A stretch of 64,000 bases of DNA from assembly GCA_021816935.1 (NCBI GenBank), contig JAKAWR010000001.1, positions 124,001-188,000 of the forward strand, in the 5' to 3' direction. Of this stretch, positions 10,874 to 19,920 are shown one piece after another (position 1 is the stretch's first letter; each line of letters begins with the position of its first letter). The translations under genes and the position numbers were made by a program. A model generated the notes under the pieces. It did no database searches. It saw only the letters and a program-made list of their open reading frames with translations, and was not told the origin of the DNA. This DNA is from Actinomycetes bacterium (GTDB lineage: Bacteria; Actinomycetota; Acidimicrobiia; Acidimicrobiales; JAMCPL01).

Positions 10874-11752
10874 TTACAACTCTGCAAGTGCTGCCAGCCG
10901 TACGAACGGGTGGTCGGGCTCGTCCTGTGGCGGCGGCAGCGGCCCTGCCGGTACGGTCCAGATCCAGCACGTAACCGTGGCTGCCCCGTGCAGCAAGCCC
11001 GTCGTGGCGTCGGCACGACGGGCCATCTTCTCCAGAGCCGAGATCATTGCAGGGGGATAGCAGGTAAGCGACATCGCCCTCCGGTCCGCCGCCAGTTCGC
11101 GTCCACGCCCGAGTAGCCGGTAGACGAGCCGACCTGATCCGCTCCACAGTCTTGCTACCGGAAGCAGGAACGCAGCGAGGAGAGTTGCGGTTACCGCTTC
11201 CCCAGATCCGATGTGTAGGAGCTCGTGCGCAGTCACCGCTTCGAGCTCCATCGGATCCAGTTGGGAAAGCAGGCCTGTCGTGACAACGAGGCGTCCGTTC
11301 CCGGGTGATACGCCGAGGGCCAGTGCGTTCGGAATATCCGCATTGACGACCCAGATCCGGGGAGGCTTGAGGCCCGTTCGGGCGCAGTTTACCTCGACCA
11401 CAACTTCGAGATGTTGAATGCCGGGAACGCCGGGGTACGCAGCCCGCGCTCCTATGGACCTCAGCAACATGGTAATCGACATCGCCCAGAAGATAGCGGC
11501 TATTGCTATCGCGACCAATGCCGCCGCACCGACGCCAGCGAGGATCCCCGCCAGCCCATGGACGCTCGGTGCTATGGCAGCGCCGGTCGCCGCGCCGGGT
11601 GGCACCCCGGCGGCGACCGGGATCACGGCCTGGAAAATCCTTGTGCGGGCAGGGAGGACGGCTTTCCATTGTGCCGGGCGAGGACCAGCGGAGAAACGGT
11701 CCCGCTTGGCTGGGTGCATGACTACTCCGGACTCTGATGACTTGTTTTCCAT
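10874..11752 (-). CDS. M48-family membrane metalloprotease (HtpX/BlaR-like)
   Basis: This zinc metallopeptidase carries the HExxH motif as AHELLH (His176 and His180 counted from the ATG at 11752) and a downstream ELAADRRA segment that would give the third zinc ligand. At least two hydrophobic segments lie at about residues 40-60 and 65-97, before the catalytic domain. A further hydrophobic helix (TATLLAAFLLPVA) directly follows the motif, as in HtpX-type proteases. The frame is open to a TTG at 11803. I prefer the ATG at 11752, which is preceded by GATAAT seven bases upstream. It sits inside the conserved pimA-pdxS interval, where mycobacteria have other genes. Substrate unknown. Confidence 0.78.
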   Translation of the reverse strand: MENKSSESGVVMHPAKRDRFSAGPRPAQWKAVLPARTRIFQAVIPVAAGVPPGAATGAAIAPSVHGLAGILAGVGAAALVAIAIAAIFWAMSITMLLRSIGARAAYPGVPGIQHLEVVVEVNCARTGLKPPRIWVVNADIPNALALGVSPGNGRLVVTTGLLSQLDPMELEAVTAHELLHIGSGEAVTATLLAAFLLPVARLWSGSGRLVYRLLGRGRELAADRRAMSLTCYPPAMISALEKMARRADATTGLLHGAATVTCWIWTVPAGPLPPPQDEPDHPFVRLAALAEL

Positions 11753-11759
11753 GAATGAA

Positions 11760-11765
11760 ATTATC
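11760..11765 (-). promoter_or_regulatory. Putative -10 box before the M48 protease gene
   Basis: GATAAT on the minus strand, followed by seven bases and the ATG at 11752, is positioned as the -10 element of a leaderless or near-leaderless transcript. A GAGG that overlaps it upstream could alternatively be a distant ribosome site. Confidence 0.3.
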
Positions 11766-11831
11766 CTCGTGAACCGTTGGGACGACGCCTCCAGTTGAAG
11801 CAACCGGCAACACGCATACGTTGCAGTGCCA

Positions 11832-13145
11832 TCATACAGAACCCACGAGCAGTTGCTCGTACAGGCTCAGGTAGCGATACGTCAAGGCGCTCATCGAGTA
11901 ACCGCGGGCTTTGTCCTGAGCGCGATCAAGCCGGGCAGGATCTGCCAATCCCGTACCACTTACAACTTCGCAGTAGGCCGTATAGAGTGCTTCTGCCAGG
12001 TCCGCCGGATCGCCCGGCGCGACAAGCTGGCCGATGCCGGATGCTACGTCACGATAGCCCGGTATGTCCGAGGCGACTACCACGGCGCGGGAAGCCATGG
12101 CCTCGAGAAGTACTACGCCGAAAGACTCGCCACCCATCGACGGGGCACAGAAAACACACGCCTGCCGCAGCCGTGACCTCAGCTCTTCGTTTGTGACCCG
12201 ACCAAACCAGGTCACCCCGGGATCCGACCCGTATGAGGCTCGCAGTCGGGCAGACTCCGGACCCTCCCCCATCACCCAGAGAACTGGTTCCGGGCCAGTC
12301 TGGCATTTGCGGTGAAGAGTCCGAAAAGCCCTGAGGAGCAACTCGAGACCCTTCCGTCTCTCGTGCCTACCGGCAAAGGCTACCGGAACCTGGCCAGCGG
12401 ACCGCCAGATCGGATCGGTTGTTGCGAAGAAGCGGTCGTCGATCCCGTTGAAAAGGATCTCGCTCCTACGCGGGCCGCCAGCCTTTCCGGCCTTCGGGGT
12501 TCGACGACGGTGGGTAGTCTGACGCGCTGTCTGGCGATAGCGTCCGCCAAGGTTGCTCTCCTCCGCTACGGGCCCTGGGGTGCCGTTGGCGGGCCAGTTT
12601 GTCCATGGAGTGCCCATAATGCCTGCGAGCGTACGGGCGGCCTCGGAAGATACGGGACACGCCATGTCGATGGCGCGTGAGAGCAGTTGCCATAGAGGTC
12701 GCAGGGAGCCGTAGAGACCGCCGGAGCCCGACCGGTGAAATGTCGCGACCGTCCCGTACGCCGCTGGAGTCTCCGACCGCCGGCAGGCAGTCCTGGCGAG
12801 GTAGAGCCAGGCCGGGGAAGGCGCGAACGGCTCGTGGAGATGAACGATGTCGTATCCTCCGCAAGCGATATCCCGTGCCACGGACACCCATGCCCGCGGG
12901 GAAAGGCAGACAGGAGCCCGGGAGCCGTTGGCGGGCACCGCCAGGGCCGGGCCGAATATGTGAAGGCTGCCGCCGGAAAGCGAGTATTCTTCCCGGTCCT
13001 CCCGATCCGAACCCGAGTCTCCGCCCGGAGCGTATAGGTCAGCCGAAACGCCCATCTTCTGGAGTTCGGATACAATCCCGATGGCCTGGCCCTGCACACC
13101 GCCCGGAGCCGAGAGGCTGTAGGGGCAGACGGTAGCGACTCTCAC
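11832..13145 (-). CDS. pimA: GT4 mannosyltransferase, PimA-like
   Basis: This GT-B glycosyltransferase most likely adds the first mannose from GDP-mannose to phosphatidylinositol. The N-terminus MRVATVCPYSLSAPGGVQGQ matches the PimA family. DIVHLHEPFAP lies in the first Rossmann domain, and GRHERRKGLELLLRAF and the E-x7-E motif in GGESFGVVLLEAMAS lie in the second. Between the domains (about residues 180-230) is an insertion rich in Arg, Thr, Gly and Pro not expected in the family; overall length is 437 versus about 375-390. The function is supported by position: patA and pgsA lie directly upstream in the same operon, in the mycobacterial order. Confidence 0.88.
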   Translation of the reverse strand: MRVATVCPYSLSAPGGVQGQAIGIVSELQKMGVSADLYAPGGDSGSDREDREEYSLSGGSLHIFGPALAVPANGSRAPVCLSPRAWVSVARDIACGGYDIVHLHEPFAPSPAWLYLARTACRRSETPAAYGTVATFHRSGSGGLYGSLRPLWQLLSRAIDMACPVSSEAARTLAGIMGTPWTNWPANGTPGPVAEESNLGGRYRQTARQTTHRRRTPKAGKAGGPRRSEILFNGIDDRFFATTDPIWRSAGQVPVAFAGRHERRKGLELLLRAFRTLHRKCQTGPEPVLWVMGEGPESARLRASYGSDPGVTWFGRVTNEELRSRLRQACVFCAPSMGGESFGVVLLEAMASRAVVVASDIPGYRDVASGIGQLVAPGDPADLAEALYTAYCEVVSGTGLADPARLDRAQDKARGYSMSALTYRYLSLYEQLLVGSV

Positions 13146-14107
13146 GGATGGGTGGATCGGTTGGGATGGCCGGATCGGTCGGCACGAGCCGATCCTCCCC
13201 GGCGACGTACCGGAGTGTCCACCTGGTTAAGCCAGTTGGGGCTGAAGATGTACCACTGCTCCGGCGCCCGGCGGATCAGCGCCTCCAGGCAGGATGCGAG
13301 CCTCTGAGTGACGCCGATCACGTCTCTTCTCAGGTCGCCTGACCTCTCGTAGTTCACCGCTGGCCGGATGGTAGCCACGCGGAGATTTCCCGGTCCGTGG
13401 TAGACCGCGGTCGGTAGGATCGGCGCCCCGGTGCGAAGGGAAAGGACCGCTGGACCGGCAGGAAGCAGAGCCCGGTCGCCGAAGAAGTCCACCTCCACGC
13501 CGGTCCCCGCAATATCGCGATCACAGAGGAGAGCGACCGTACGGCCGTCGCGCAGGACCGCTGCAAGGTTACCGAAAGCGCCGCCATCGAGTGGGTAAAC
13601 TGTTATACCCGCGTTCCTCCGATTCTCGACGAACCATTCGTAAAGCTTGGGAGGCTCGACTATCTCGGCTACGGAGGTGAGCGGGAAGTCATGCCGGGCC
13701 AGGTACGCTCCCCCCCACTCCCAAGTCCCAAGATGGGCTAGTGCGAGGATCGAACCGTTACCCGCGTCGCGAGCCGCCTGCAGGTGATCGAGACCGCTCT
13801 CGATCCGGAATCCGGCGTCTATGCCGTTGCCGGAAGTCTTGACCACTCTGGCGCCGTCTGCCCAATAGTGGCCGTATGCTCGGGCGACCTTGCTGGTCCA
13901 GGAACGGATTTCGTGCCGCGAGAGATCGCGTCCGAGAACGTGGCTGATGGCCTCACGGTAGCCGGCCCGAAACGTCGGGTTGGCGTACACCATGGCATGG
14001 GACGCCGCACTGGCTACGCGATCGGCAAGGGGCGCGGGGAGCAGTTGGAGACCGGTCTGCAGCCGCGTGTAAGCGAAATATTTCAGAGCGGACCGGATCT
14101 GCACCAC
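13142..14107 (-). CDS. Lysophospholipid/lauroyl acyltransferase-family protein (PatA-like)
   Basis: This LpxL/HtrB-type acyltransferase would acylate the mannose of phosphatidylinositol mannoside. The catalytic H-x4-E motif lies in LALAHLGTWEWGGA. Other family segments are AEIVEPPKLYEWFVENR, ALLCDRDIAGTGVEVDFFG and the C-terminal PEQWYIFSPNW. Length is 321 residues. It overlaps pimA by four bases downstream and follows pgsA upstream, so it is probably translationally coupled. The call as PatA rests on the conserved pgsA-patA-pimA order more than on residue-level discrimination from other members of the family. Confidence 0.85.
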   Translation of the reverse strand: MVQIRSALKYFAYTRLQTGLQLLPAPLADRVASAASHAMVYANPTFRAGYREAISHVLGRDLSRHEIRSWTSKVARAYGHYWADGARVVKTSGNGIDAGFRIESGLDHLQAARDAGNGSILALAHLGTWEWGGAYLARHDFPLTSVAEIVEPPKLYEWFVENRRNAGITVYPLDGGAFGNLAAVLRDGRTVALLCDRDIAGTGVEVDFFGDRALLPAGPAVLSLRTGAPILPTAVYHGPGNLRVATIRPAVNYERSGDLRRDVIGVTQRLASCLEALIRRAPEQWYIFSPNWLNQVDTPVRRRGGSARADRSGHPNRSTHP

Positions 14108-14162
14108 CGTGCTAGTTTACTTAGCCTGGATCTACCGGTACGCCAGTAGGGCTACCGGCAAG

Positions 14163-15182
14163 TCACCGTTCGCGCTGATCCAACCAGGTTCGGAATCGGT
14201 CGAACGGCTGGGCCTTCTTGTCGGAGCGGTCGTGTTGCAAACTAGCACTCCCCCACGGCCATCCGCCGGTGCTCACCCGATTCACCCGGTCCCGTCCCTC
14301 GAGGCGCCAACCACGCGAGCGCTGTCTACGGGACGCGGGCTTCCGGTCCCTCCGGGTGGCGTGGCGCTCCTCGCGTGTGCGGCTACGCAACATCCGGGCC
14401 TCTCGCCATAGGCGCAGGCGAGTCTCGAAGTCGCCGACCAGGTCCCGGCGATGATCGGCTGTGTTCCCCGGGCTGGCGAGTCCCGTGGCTCCGCGGCCAG
14501 AGGATCCGATCGGCTCCAGCGAAGCCGCCAGCGTGATCGCCGGTTCGCCAAGCGGCTCGCCCGGCAGCGTTCCATCAGTCTCGGCAACGGACAGACGGAC
14601 GGACGCTGGGATTGCCCGCCAGATCTTGATGAACCGGTTGATCGCCGTGGCGGAAACCAGCGCGAGGAATACCCACAGGATGGGTACGATGCTCACGGGC
14701 GATAGGAAGGCAGCGCCAAGGAGAATGAAGCGCTCGGCCCGCTCCATCAGGCCGCCCTTCGACGGCACGCCCAGTAGCTCGCCCTTCGAGCGCTCGTAGG
14801 CGATGCAGAACGTGACGGCCAGTATCGCAAGCGGGAGGAGCGCAATCTGGCCGTGATGGTGCGAAACAAGGTACCATGCGACGCCGCCGAACAGGAATGC
14901 ATCGGCAACACGGTCAGCAACGGAATCGAAGAAAGCGCCGCGCTGAGATGCCGTACCTGCAGCTTTTGCTACAGGCCCGTCGAAAAGGTCCGGAAGCCCC
15001 GTTGGGAACAGGCACGCCATCCCCCAGAGGAGATGGCCGCTCCCCACGACGAATGCGGTAACCACCGACATTGCCACCCCGAATGCTGTCAGAGCGTTGG
15101 CTCCAACGCCGATCCTAGCGAGGGTCCTACCTACCGGCTGGGTCGTCTTGTCGACAGCCCCACGCCAATTGCCGTCAAGCAT
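14163..15182 (-). CDS. pgsA: CDP-alcohol phosphatidyltransferase (phosphatidylinositol-phosphate synthase type)
   Basis: This membrane enzyme transfers a phosphatidyl group from CDP-diacylglycerol to an alcohol, here probably inositol phosphate. The metal-binding CAP motif is PDLFDGPVAKAAG...GAFFDSVADRVAD at about residues 64-95. The four aspartates are present, but the usual DGxxAR has Lys in place of Arg. Hydrophobic helices alternate through residues 30-185. A hydrophilic, Arg-rich tail of about 130 residues follows, which is absent from compact family members (about 200-220 residues). It is the first gene of the pgsA-patA-pimA operon and is divergent from the EF-G2 gene. Confidence 0.85.
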   Translation of the reverse strand: MLDGNWRGAVDKTTQPVGRTLARIGVGANALTAFGVAMSVVTAFVVGSGHLLWGMACLFPTGLPDLFDGPVAKAAGTASQRGAFFDSVADRVADAFLFGGVAWYLVSHHHGQIALLPLAILAVTFCIAYERSKGELLGVPSKGGLMERAERFILLGAAFLSPVSIVPILWVFLALVSATAINRFIKIWRAIPASVRLSVAETDGTLPGEPLGEPAITLAASLEPIGSSGRGATGLASPGNTADHRRDLVGDFETRLRLWREARMLRSRTREERHATRRDRKPASRRQRSRGWRLEGRDRVNRVSTGGWPWGSASLQHDRSDKKAQPFDRFRTWLDQRER

Positions 15183-15358
15183 CGTTCAGGTTTCCCATCG
15201 CTACCCAATCATAGCAGCATAGACTCCGATCTGCAATCCCGCTCGCCTACCTCATGGTCACCATACCCGGCCTCCCTCTTCCCCCGGGCGTCGTGAGGCT
15301 GTAGTCTGGTCAGTGTTAATGGGCGGAGTCTCGAGCTGGTTGGAGATCGGAGGTCCAG

Positions 15359-17455
15359 ATGAACGGGTACGCACCGGACAGGATTCGCAACGTGGCACTG
15401 GTCGGCCACAACGGTTGCGGCAAGACGACCATTGCCGAGACGCTCCTGTACTTGTACGGCGTTGTCGCCCGGCGCGGCTCCGTCAACTCGGGGAGTACCG
15501 TCTGTGACTACGAGCCAGAGGAGCACAGGCACAACATGTCGATCTCGCTTGCGACGGCCCCGTTCGTCATCGGAAACGTGAAAGTCAACCTAATCGACGC
15601 ACCCGGCTTCGCAGACTTTTTCGGTGAGGTAAGAGCTGCACTGGCGGCCTGCGACCTCGCCGTCATGGTTGTGTCAGCCGTTGACGGGCCTCAGGCTCAG
15701 ACCCTTGTCACCTGGGGGTACCTGCGCCAGATCGGTATGCCGACGCTATTGCTCGTCAACAAGCTCGATCGGGAGAACGCAAGCTACGAGAGGGTGATAG
15801 CGAAGCTGAAGGAAGCCTTCGGGGAGGCCGTGGTGCCCCTCCACTTTCCCATTGGAGAGGAGGCGGGGTTCTGCGGCGTGATCGACCTCGCGAGCGGCTC
15901 CGCTCTTCGTTACGACATCTCCTCAGAAATGAAGCCGGCGACTGCTACGGCCCCCGAGCAAGGTGAGATTCCCCCTGAATTGGCGGATCGTGCGAGTGAG
16001 CTGCGGGATCAGCTTGCCGAAGCAGCTGTGGTCGCCGACGACGCTCTGATGGAACGCTACCTCGACGGGGAGATGCCATCGAGTGAGGAGCTTCTCCGAA
16101 CCCTCGCTGCGGGAGTCGCCCAAAGGGATGTGTACCCCGTTCTCTGTGGCAGCGCCGCAACAATGGTGGGCATTGACCAGCTCGCAGCGGCACTGGTCGC
16201 CGTTGCTCCGGCCCCTTCTTCGCTCTGCGGCCCGCGGGCTTCGGCGGGTGGCCAGGATACTGAGGTTCCCTGCGATCCCTCCGGCCGCCAGGTCGTACGG
16301 ATTTTCAAGACGGTTTCGGATCCCTACGTTGGGAAGATCTCGCTCGGTAGAGTCCTATCGGGAACGCTGCGCCCCGACACCGTGCTCGTGAACCCGAGGA
16401 CGCACTCCGAGGAGAAGCTCCATGCACTTGAGATCCTGCGTGGCAAGGAGGCCGAGATGCTCACCGAGGCACAGGCCGGGGACCTTTTCGCCATGCCGAA
16501 ACTGGGTGACTCGGCAACCGGCGATACGCTTACCGAGAAGGGCTTCCCTGTCGTCGTAGAGCAGATACCGATCGAGCCGGCTGTATATGGCATTGCGATC
16601 GCACCGAAGACCAAGGAAGACGAGAACAAGCTCATGACGGCCCTCCACAGGCTGCAGGACGAGGATCCAGTGCTCCGGGTCGACAGGAACGAGGAGACCC
16701 ACCAGACGATTCTCATGGGCACCGGTGACACTCACGTCAACGTCGCGATCGAGCGGCTCTCCCGCAAGTACGCCGTTCAGGTGACCACTTCCGAGGTCCT
16801 CGTGCCCTACAAGGAAACGATCACGAAGACCTCGCAGGCCGAGGGTAGGTACAAGAAACAGACGGGTGGCCATGGTCAGTACGGCGTTGCGAGCATCAGG
16901 ATGGAACCGCTCGAACGGGGGGCCGGTTTCGTGTTTACCGACCAGATCGTCGGGGGTGCCATCCCCAACCAGTACATCCCGGCCGTCGAGAAGGGGGTGC
17001 AGGAAGCCATGGCCTCCGGCGGCTCTTACGGCTACCCCGTGGTGGATGTCCACGTCACCTGCTTCGATGGGAAGTACCACCCCGTCGACTCCTCCGAGCT
17101 GAGTTTCAAGATGGCGGGATCGCTGGCTTTTAGGGAGGCGCTCGCTTCGGCCACGCCAGTCGTACTGGAGCCTATATCCCGGATCGACGTCGAGGTTCCG
17201 GTCTCGATGCAGGGCGATATCCTGGCCGACCTGAGCTCGAGGCGCGGCCGCGTCCAGGGTACCGACACGGTCGAGAACGATGGCCAGGGCGAGGCCCGAG
17301 TACGGGTAGAAGCGCTTGTCCCCCGTGCGGAAATCCTCCGGTATGCGCTGGATCTGCGGGCGCTGACCGGCGGGATGGGCCGGTTCTCGGAGAGCTACGA
17401 TCACTACGACGTCCTTCCCTCAAACCTGTTGAGTAGGCTCTCCGCTTCCGCCTGA
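15359..17455 (+). CDS. Elongation factor G-like GTPase (EF-G2 type)
   Basis: This is a 698-residue translational GTPase with the five-domain EF-G layout. The P-loop is GHNGCGKT (residues 16-23) instead of the canonical GHVDAGKT. The switch I region reads YEPEEHRHNMSIS. The DAPGFADF and NKLD boxes are intact. These variants are typical of the EF-G2/FusA2 paralogue group, whose members do not simply replace EF-G in translocation. The C-terminal domains (GHGQYGVASIRMEP, SSRRGRVQGTD) are normal. A GGAGGT ribosome site lies a few bases before the ATG. It stands alone on the + strand, between pgsA and the HIT gene, inside an otherwise minus-strand conserved block. Confidence 0.9.
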   Translation: MNGYAPDRIRNVALVGHNGCGKTTIAETLLYLYGVVARRGSVNSGSTVCDYEPEEHRHNMSISLATAPFVIGNVKVNLIDAPGFADFFGEVRAALAACDLAVMVVSAVDGPQAQTLVTWGYLRQIGMPTLLLVNKLDRENASYERVIAKLKEAFGEAVVPLHFPIGEEAGFCGVIDLASGSALRYDISSEMKPATATAPEQGEIPPELADRASELRDQLAEAAVVADDALMERYLDGEMPSSEELLRTLAAGVAQRDVYPVLCGSAATMVGIDQLAAALVAVAPAPSSLCGPRASAGGQDTEVPCDPSGRQVVRIFKTVSDPYVGKISLGRVLSGTLRPDTVLVNPRTHSEEKLHALEILRGKEAEMLTEAQAGDLFAMPKLGDSATGDTLTEKGFPVVVEQIPIEPAVYGIAIAPKTKEDENKLMTALHRLQDEDPVLRVDRNEETHQTILMGTGDTHVNVAIERLSRKYAVQVTTSEVLVPYKETITKTSQAEGRYKKQTGGHGQYGVASIRMEPLERGAGFVFTDQIVGGAIPNQYIPAVEKGVQEAMASGGSYGYPVVDVHVTCFDGKYHPVDSSELSFKMAGSLAFREALASATPVVLEPISRIDVEVPVSMQGDILADLSSRRGRVQGTDTVENDGQGEARVRVEALVPRAEILRYALDLRALTGGMGRFSESYDHYDVLPSNLLSRLSASA

Positions 17456-17489
17456 TCCACCGTGATCGGAATACGGCCACCTCGAAACC

Positions 17490-18029
17490 TCAGGCGTGAG
17501 GCCAGGCGGCTGTTAGCTTCTTCCAGGAGTCCTCGAGAACCTCCGGAATGATCCGGACGCCGCCGATGGTCGTCATGAAGTTCGTGTCGGCGACCCAGCG
17601 AGGAAGTGCGTGGAGGTGAAGGTGCTCCGGTATCCCGGCACCGGCAGCCGCACCCAGGTTGGCACCGATGTTGATACCGTCTGGGCCGTATGCTTGCTCG
17701 ATCGAAGCGACGGCGTCACGCATGGCTGCGAAGAGCGCCATTCCCTCGCGGGAGTCGAGAGTATTGAGATCAGCTATGTGACGAGCCGGCAGTATCAGCA
17801 AATGGCCGCTACCGTACGGGTAGGCATTCAGGGCGACGACTACGAGCTCCGACCTCCAGATCACGCCCGTGGCAGGTGAGGGTTCACCCGACGAGACCAG
17901 CCTGCACATGACGCATCCGCCGTCCGTAGCCGGGCCTGCCAATCCTGGTAGCGCCTTACCTGTTGCACGTGTCACGTACTCCTGGCGCCAGCCCGCCCAG
18001 ATCACGTCGAGCTTCACATCGGCGCGCAT
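17490..18029 (-). CDS. HIT-family protein, probable Ap4A phosphorylase
   Basis: This 179-residue histidine-triad protein carries the active-site HLHLHALPRW at about residues 137-146 and a CVMC pair upstream that may bind metal. It resembles the mycobacterial HIT protein next to thrS, reported as a diadenosine tetraphosphate phosphorylase (AYPYGSGHLLILP and ANFMTTIGGVRIIPE match the same layout). It would degrade dinucleoside polyphosphates made by aminoacyl-tRNA synthetases. That fits its position: its start overlaps the end of thrS by 16 bases. Confidence 0.88.
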   Translation of the reverse strand: MRADVKLDVIWAGWRQEYVTRATGKALPGLAGPATDGGCVMCRLVSSGEPSPATGVIWRSELVVVALNAYPYGSGHLLILPARHIADLNTLDSREGMALFAAMRDAVASIEQAYGPDGINIGANLGAAAGAGIPEHLHLHALPRWVADTNFMTTIGGVRIIPEVLEDSWKKLTAAWPHA

Positions 18030-19885
18030 CGGTTGCGAACGGCGGTCGTGACTTCTTCGACGAGCGCTGACAGCGATACCCCCCGCTCCGGTTTGTCGTG
18101 CCCGCTCCGGTTCACACCTACCGTGCCCTGGGACATGTCGTCATCTCCGACCACGAGGATGTAAGGGATCTTCTCGAGCTTGCCCTTGCGGATCCGGGCA
18201 CCGAGCGGCTCGCCGGCAGGGATCGTGGTGGTGCGGACACCTACCGCCTGGAGTGCCTCGATCACGCCTCCTGCGTAGCTCTGGTTAGCGTCCTTTACCG
18301 GTAGCACCATGACCTGAACGGGCGATAGCCATACCGGCAGCGCTCCAGCATAGTGCTCAATAAGGATTGCCATGAATCGTTCGACTGAGCCGAAAAGAGC
18401 CCTGTGGACCATATGCGGGTGATGTCGCTCGTTGTCTGCGCCCACGTAACTCAGGTCGAACCGGGTCGGGAGCTGGAAATCCACCTGGACAGTCGATACC
18501 TGCCAGCGCCTGCCGATCGCGTCCTTCAGGTGAATGTCGATCTTCGGGGCGTAGAAGGCGCCTTCGCCTTCGGCGATCCGATAGGGAATCCCGCTCGCGA
18601 TAAGCGCCGCCTCCAGAGCGGCCGTCGCGTGGTCCCAGTCGGCGACCTCGCCTATAAACTTCTCGGGACGCGTGGACAGCTCCGCCTCGAAGTCGGTCAA
18701 CCCGAATGTCCGAAGCACCTCCAGAGCGAATGCAACCACGGCTTCGAGCTCGCCCGGTAGCTGCTCTGGCGTGCAGAAGATGTGGGCGTCGTCCTGAGTG
18801 AGGCCCCTTACCCGTGCAAGGCCGTGCAGCACACCCGAGCGCTCGAAACGGTACACCGTCCCCAGCTCGAAGAGCCGCATCGGAAGATCCCTGTACGACC
18901 GGCCTCTCGACGCGTATACGAGGATGTGCATGGGGCAGTTCATCGGCTTGAGACGGTACTCAGCTCCCTCCATTTCGAGGGGCGGATACATCACGTCGCT
19001 GTACCAGCCGAGATGTCCCGAGCGCTCGTAGAGCTCCGCTCGGGTGACATGCGGAGTCCAGACGGGCTGGTAGCCGCCGCCCAGGTGTACGCTGCGGGAA
19101 AAGTCCTCCAGTATCGTCCGGATCAGTGCGCCCTTCGGATGGAAGACTGGCAGCCCTCCGCCGATCTCGCTCGGGAAGTGGAAAAGATCGAGCTCCGTAC
19201 CGAGGCGCCGATGGTCTCTCGCCTCCGCCTGAGCAAGCATTTCAATATGATTCGCCAACGCTTGGTCGGATTCGAATGCAGTGCCGTAGATGCGCTGGAG
19301 CTGTTGGCGATGTTCGTCACCCCTCCAGTACGAACCGGCGACCTTCAGGAGCTTGAAATGCCCGAGTGCCGCGGTTGACCGCACATGGGGACCGCGGCAG
19401 AGATCAACGAAGGAACTTCCCACTCCGTCGTTGCGATAAACGCTTAGCGACTCTCCGTCCGCCAGCTCCTCGATGATCTCGAGCTTGTACGGCTGGTTGG
19501 AAAATAGCTCGGGGCCGCTCTCCCGAGACACCTCCTCCCTCACGAACGGCTGGTCCTCGGAGATAATCTCTCGCATCCGGGCCTCGATGCGCGCGAGGTC
19601 ATCGTCAGTGAAGTGCGCCCCCTCGGGCAGGTCGAAATCGTAATAGAAGCCCTCATCGGTCGCAGGGCCTATCGCTAACCTCGCTCCGGGCCACAGGTCG
19701 CAGACCGCCTGCGCCATGACATGCGCCGTCGAGTGGCGCAGGATGGACCTGCCTGCATCGGAGTCGGGGTAGACAGGTGTGGCCTCCTCGCCGTCCTGCG
19801 GAGCCGTAGCAAGATCGACAAGGGACCCGTCGATCAAAGCCGCAATTGCACCCTCCAAGCGGGAGTCACCTGTCACGGGTGCCAT
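18014..19885 (-). CDS. thrS: Threonyl-tRNA synthetase
   Basis: This class II synthetase has the N2 editing domain (RHSTAHVMAQAV and SFVDLCRGPHV supply the editing His/Cys site) and the catalytic core. Zinc ligands lie in KPMNCPMHI and later His residues, and motif 2 is RVRGLTQDDAHIF. A C-terminal anticodon domain follows (PVQVMVLPV, GARIRKGKLEKIPYILVVGD). The frame is open to 20131 inside mshC, but I place the start at the ATG at 19885, which has GGAGG eight bases upstream. The protein is 623 residues. From that start only a remnant of the N-terminal TGS domain is present before the editing domain. Confidence 0.93.
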   Translation of the reverse strand: MAPVTGDSRLEGAIAALIDGSLVDLATAPQDGEEATPVYPDSDAGRSILRHSTAHVMAQAVCDLWPGARLAIGPATDEGFYYDFDLPEGAHFTDDDLARIEARMREIISEDQPFVREEVSRESGPELFSNQPYKLEIIEELADGESLSVYRNDGVGSSFVDLCRGPHVRSTAALGHFKLLKVAGSYWRGDEHRQQLQRIYGTAFESDQALANHIEMLAQAEARDHRRLGTELDLFHFPSEIGGGLPVFHPKGALIRTILEDFSRSVHLGGGYQPVWTPHVTRAELYERSGHLGWYSDVMYPPLEMEGAEYRLKPMNCPMHILVYASRGRSYRDLPMRLFELGTVYRFERSGVLHGLARVRGLTQDDAHIFCTPEQLPGELEAVVAFALEVLRTFGLTDFEAELSTRPEKFIGEVADWDHATAALEAALIASGIPYRIAEGEGAFYAPKIDIHLKDAIGRRWQVSTVQVDFQLPTRFDLSYVGADNERHHPHMVHRALFGSVERFMAILIEHYAGALPVWLSPVQVMVLPVKDANQSYAGGVIEALQAVGVRTTTIPAGEPLGARIRKGKLEKIPYILVVGDDDMSQGTVGVNRSGHDKPERGVSLSALVEEVTTAVRNRCAPM

Positions 19886-19920
19886 CTTAGAGCCTCCACG
19901 GAGCCAGCCCACTGAGCCTC

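Noticed and set aside
9924-11060. 378-codon open frame antisense to pdxS
   Set aside because: The opposite strand encodes a complete PdxS. This frame has no recognisable motif and no ribosome site.
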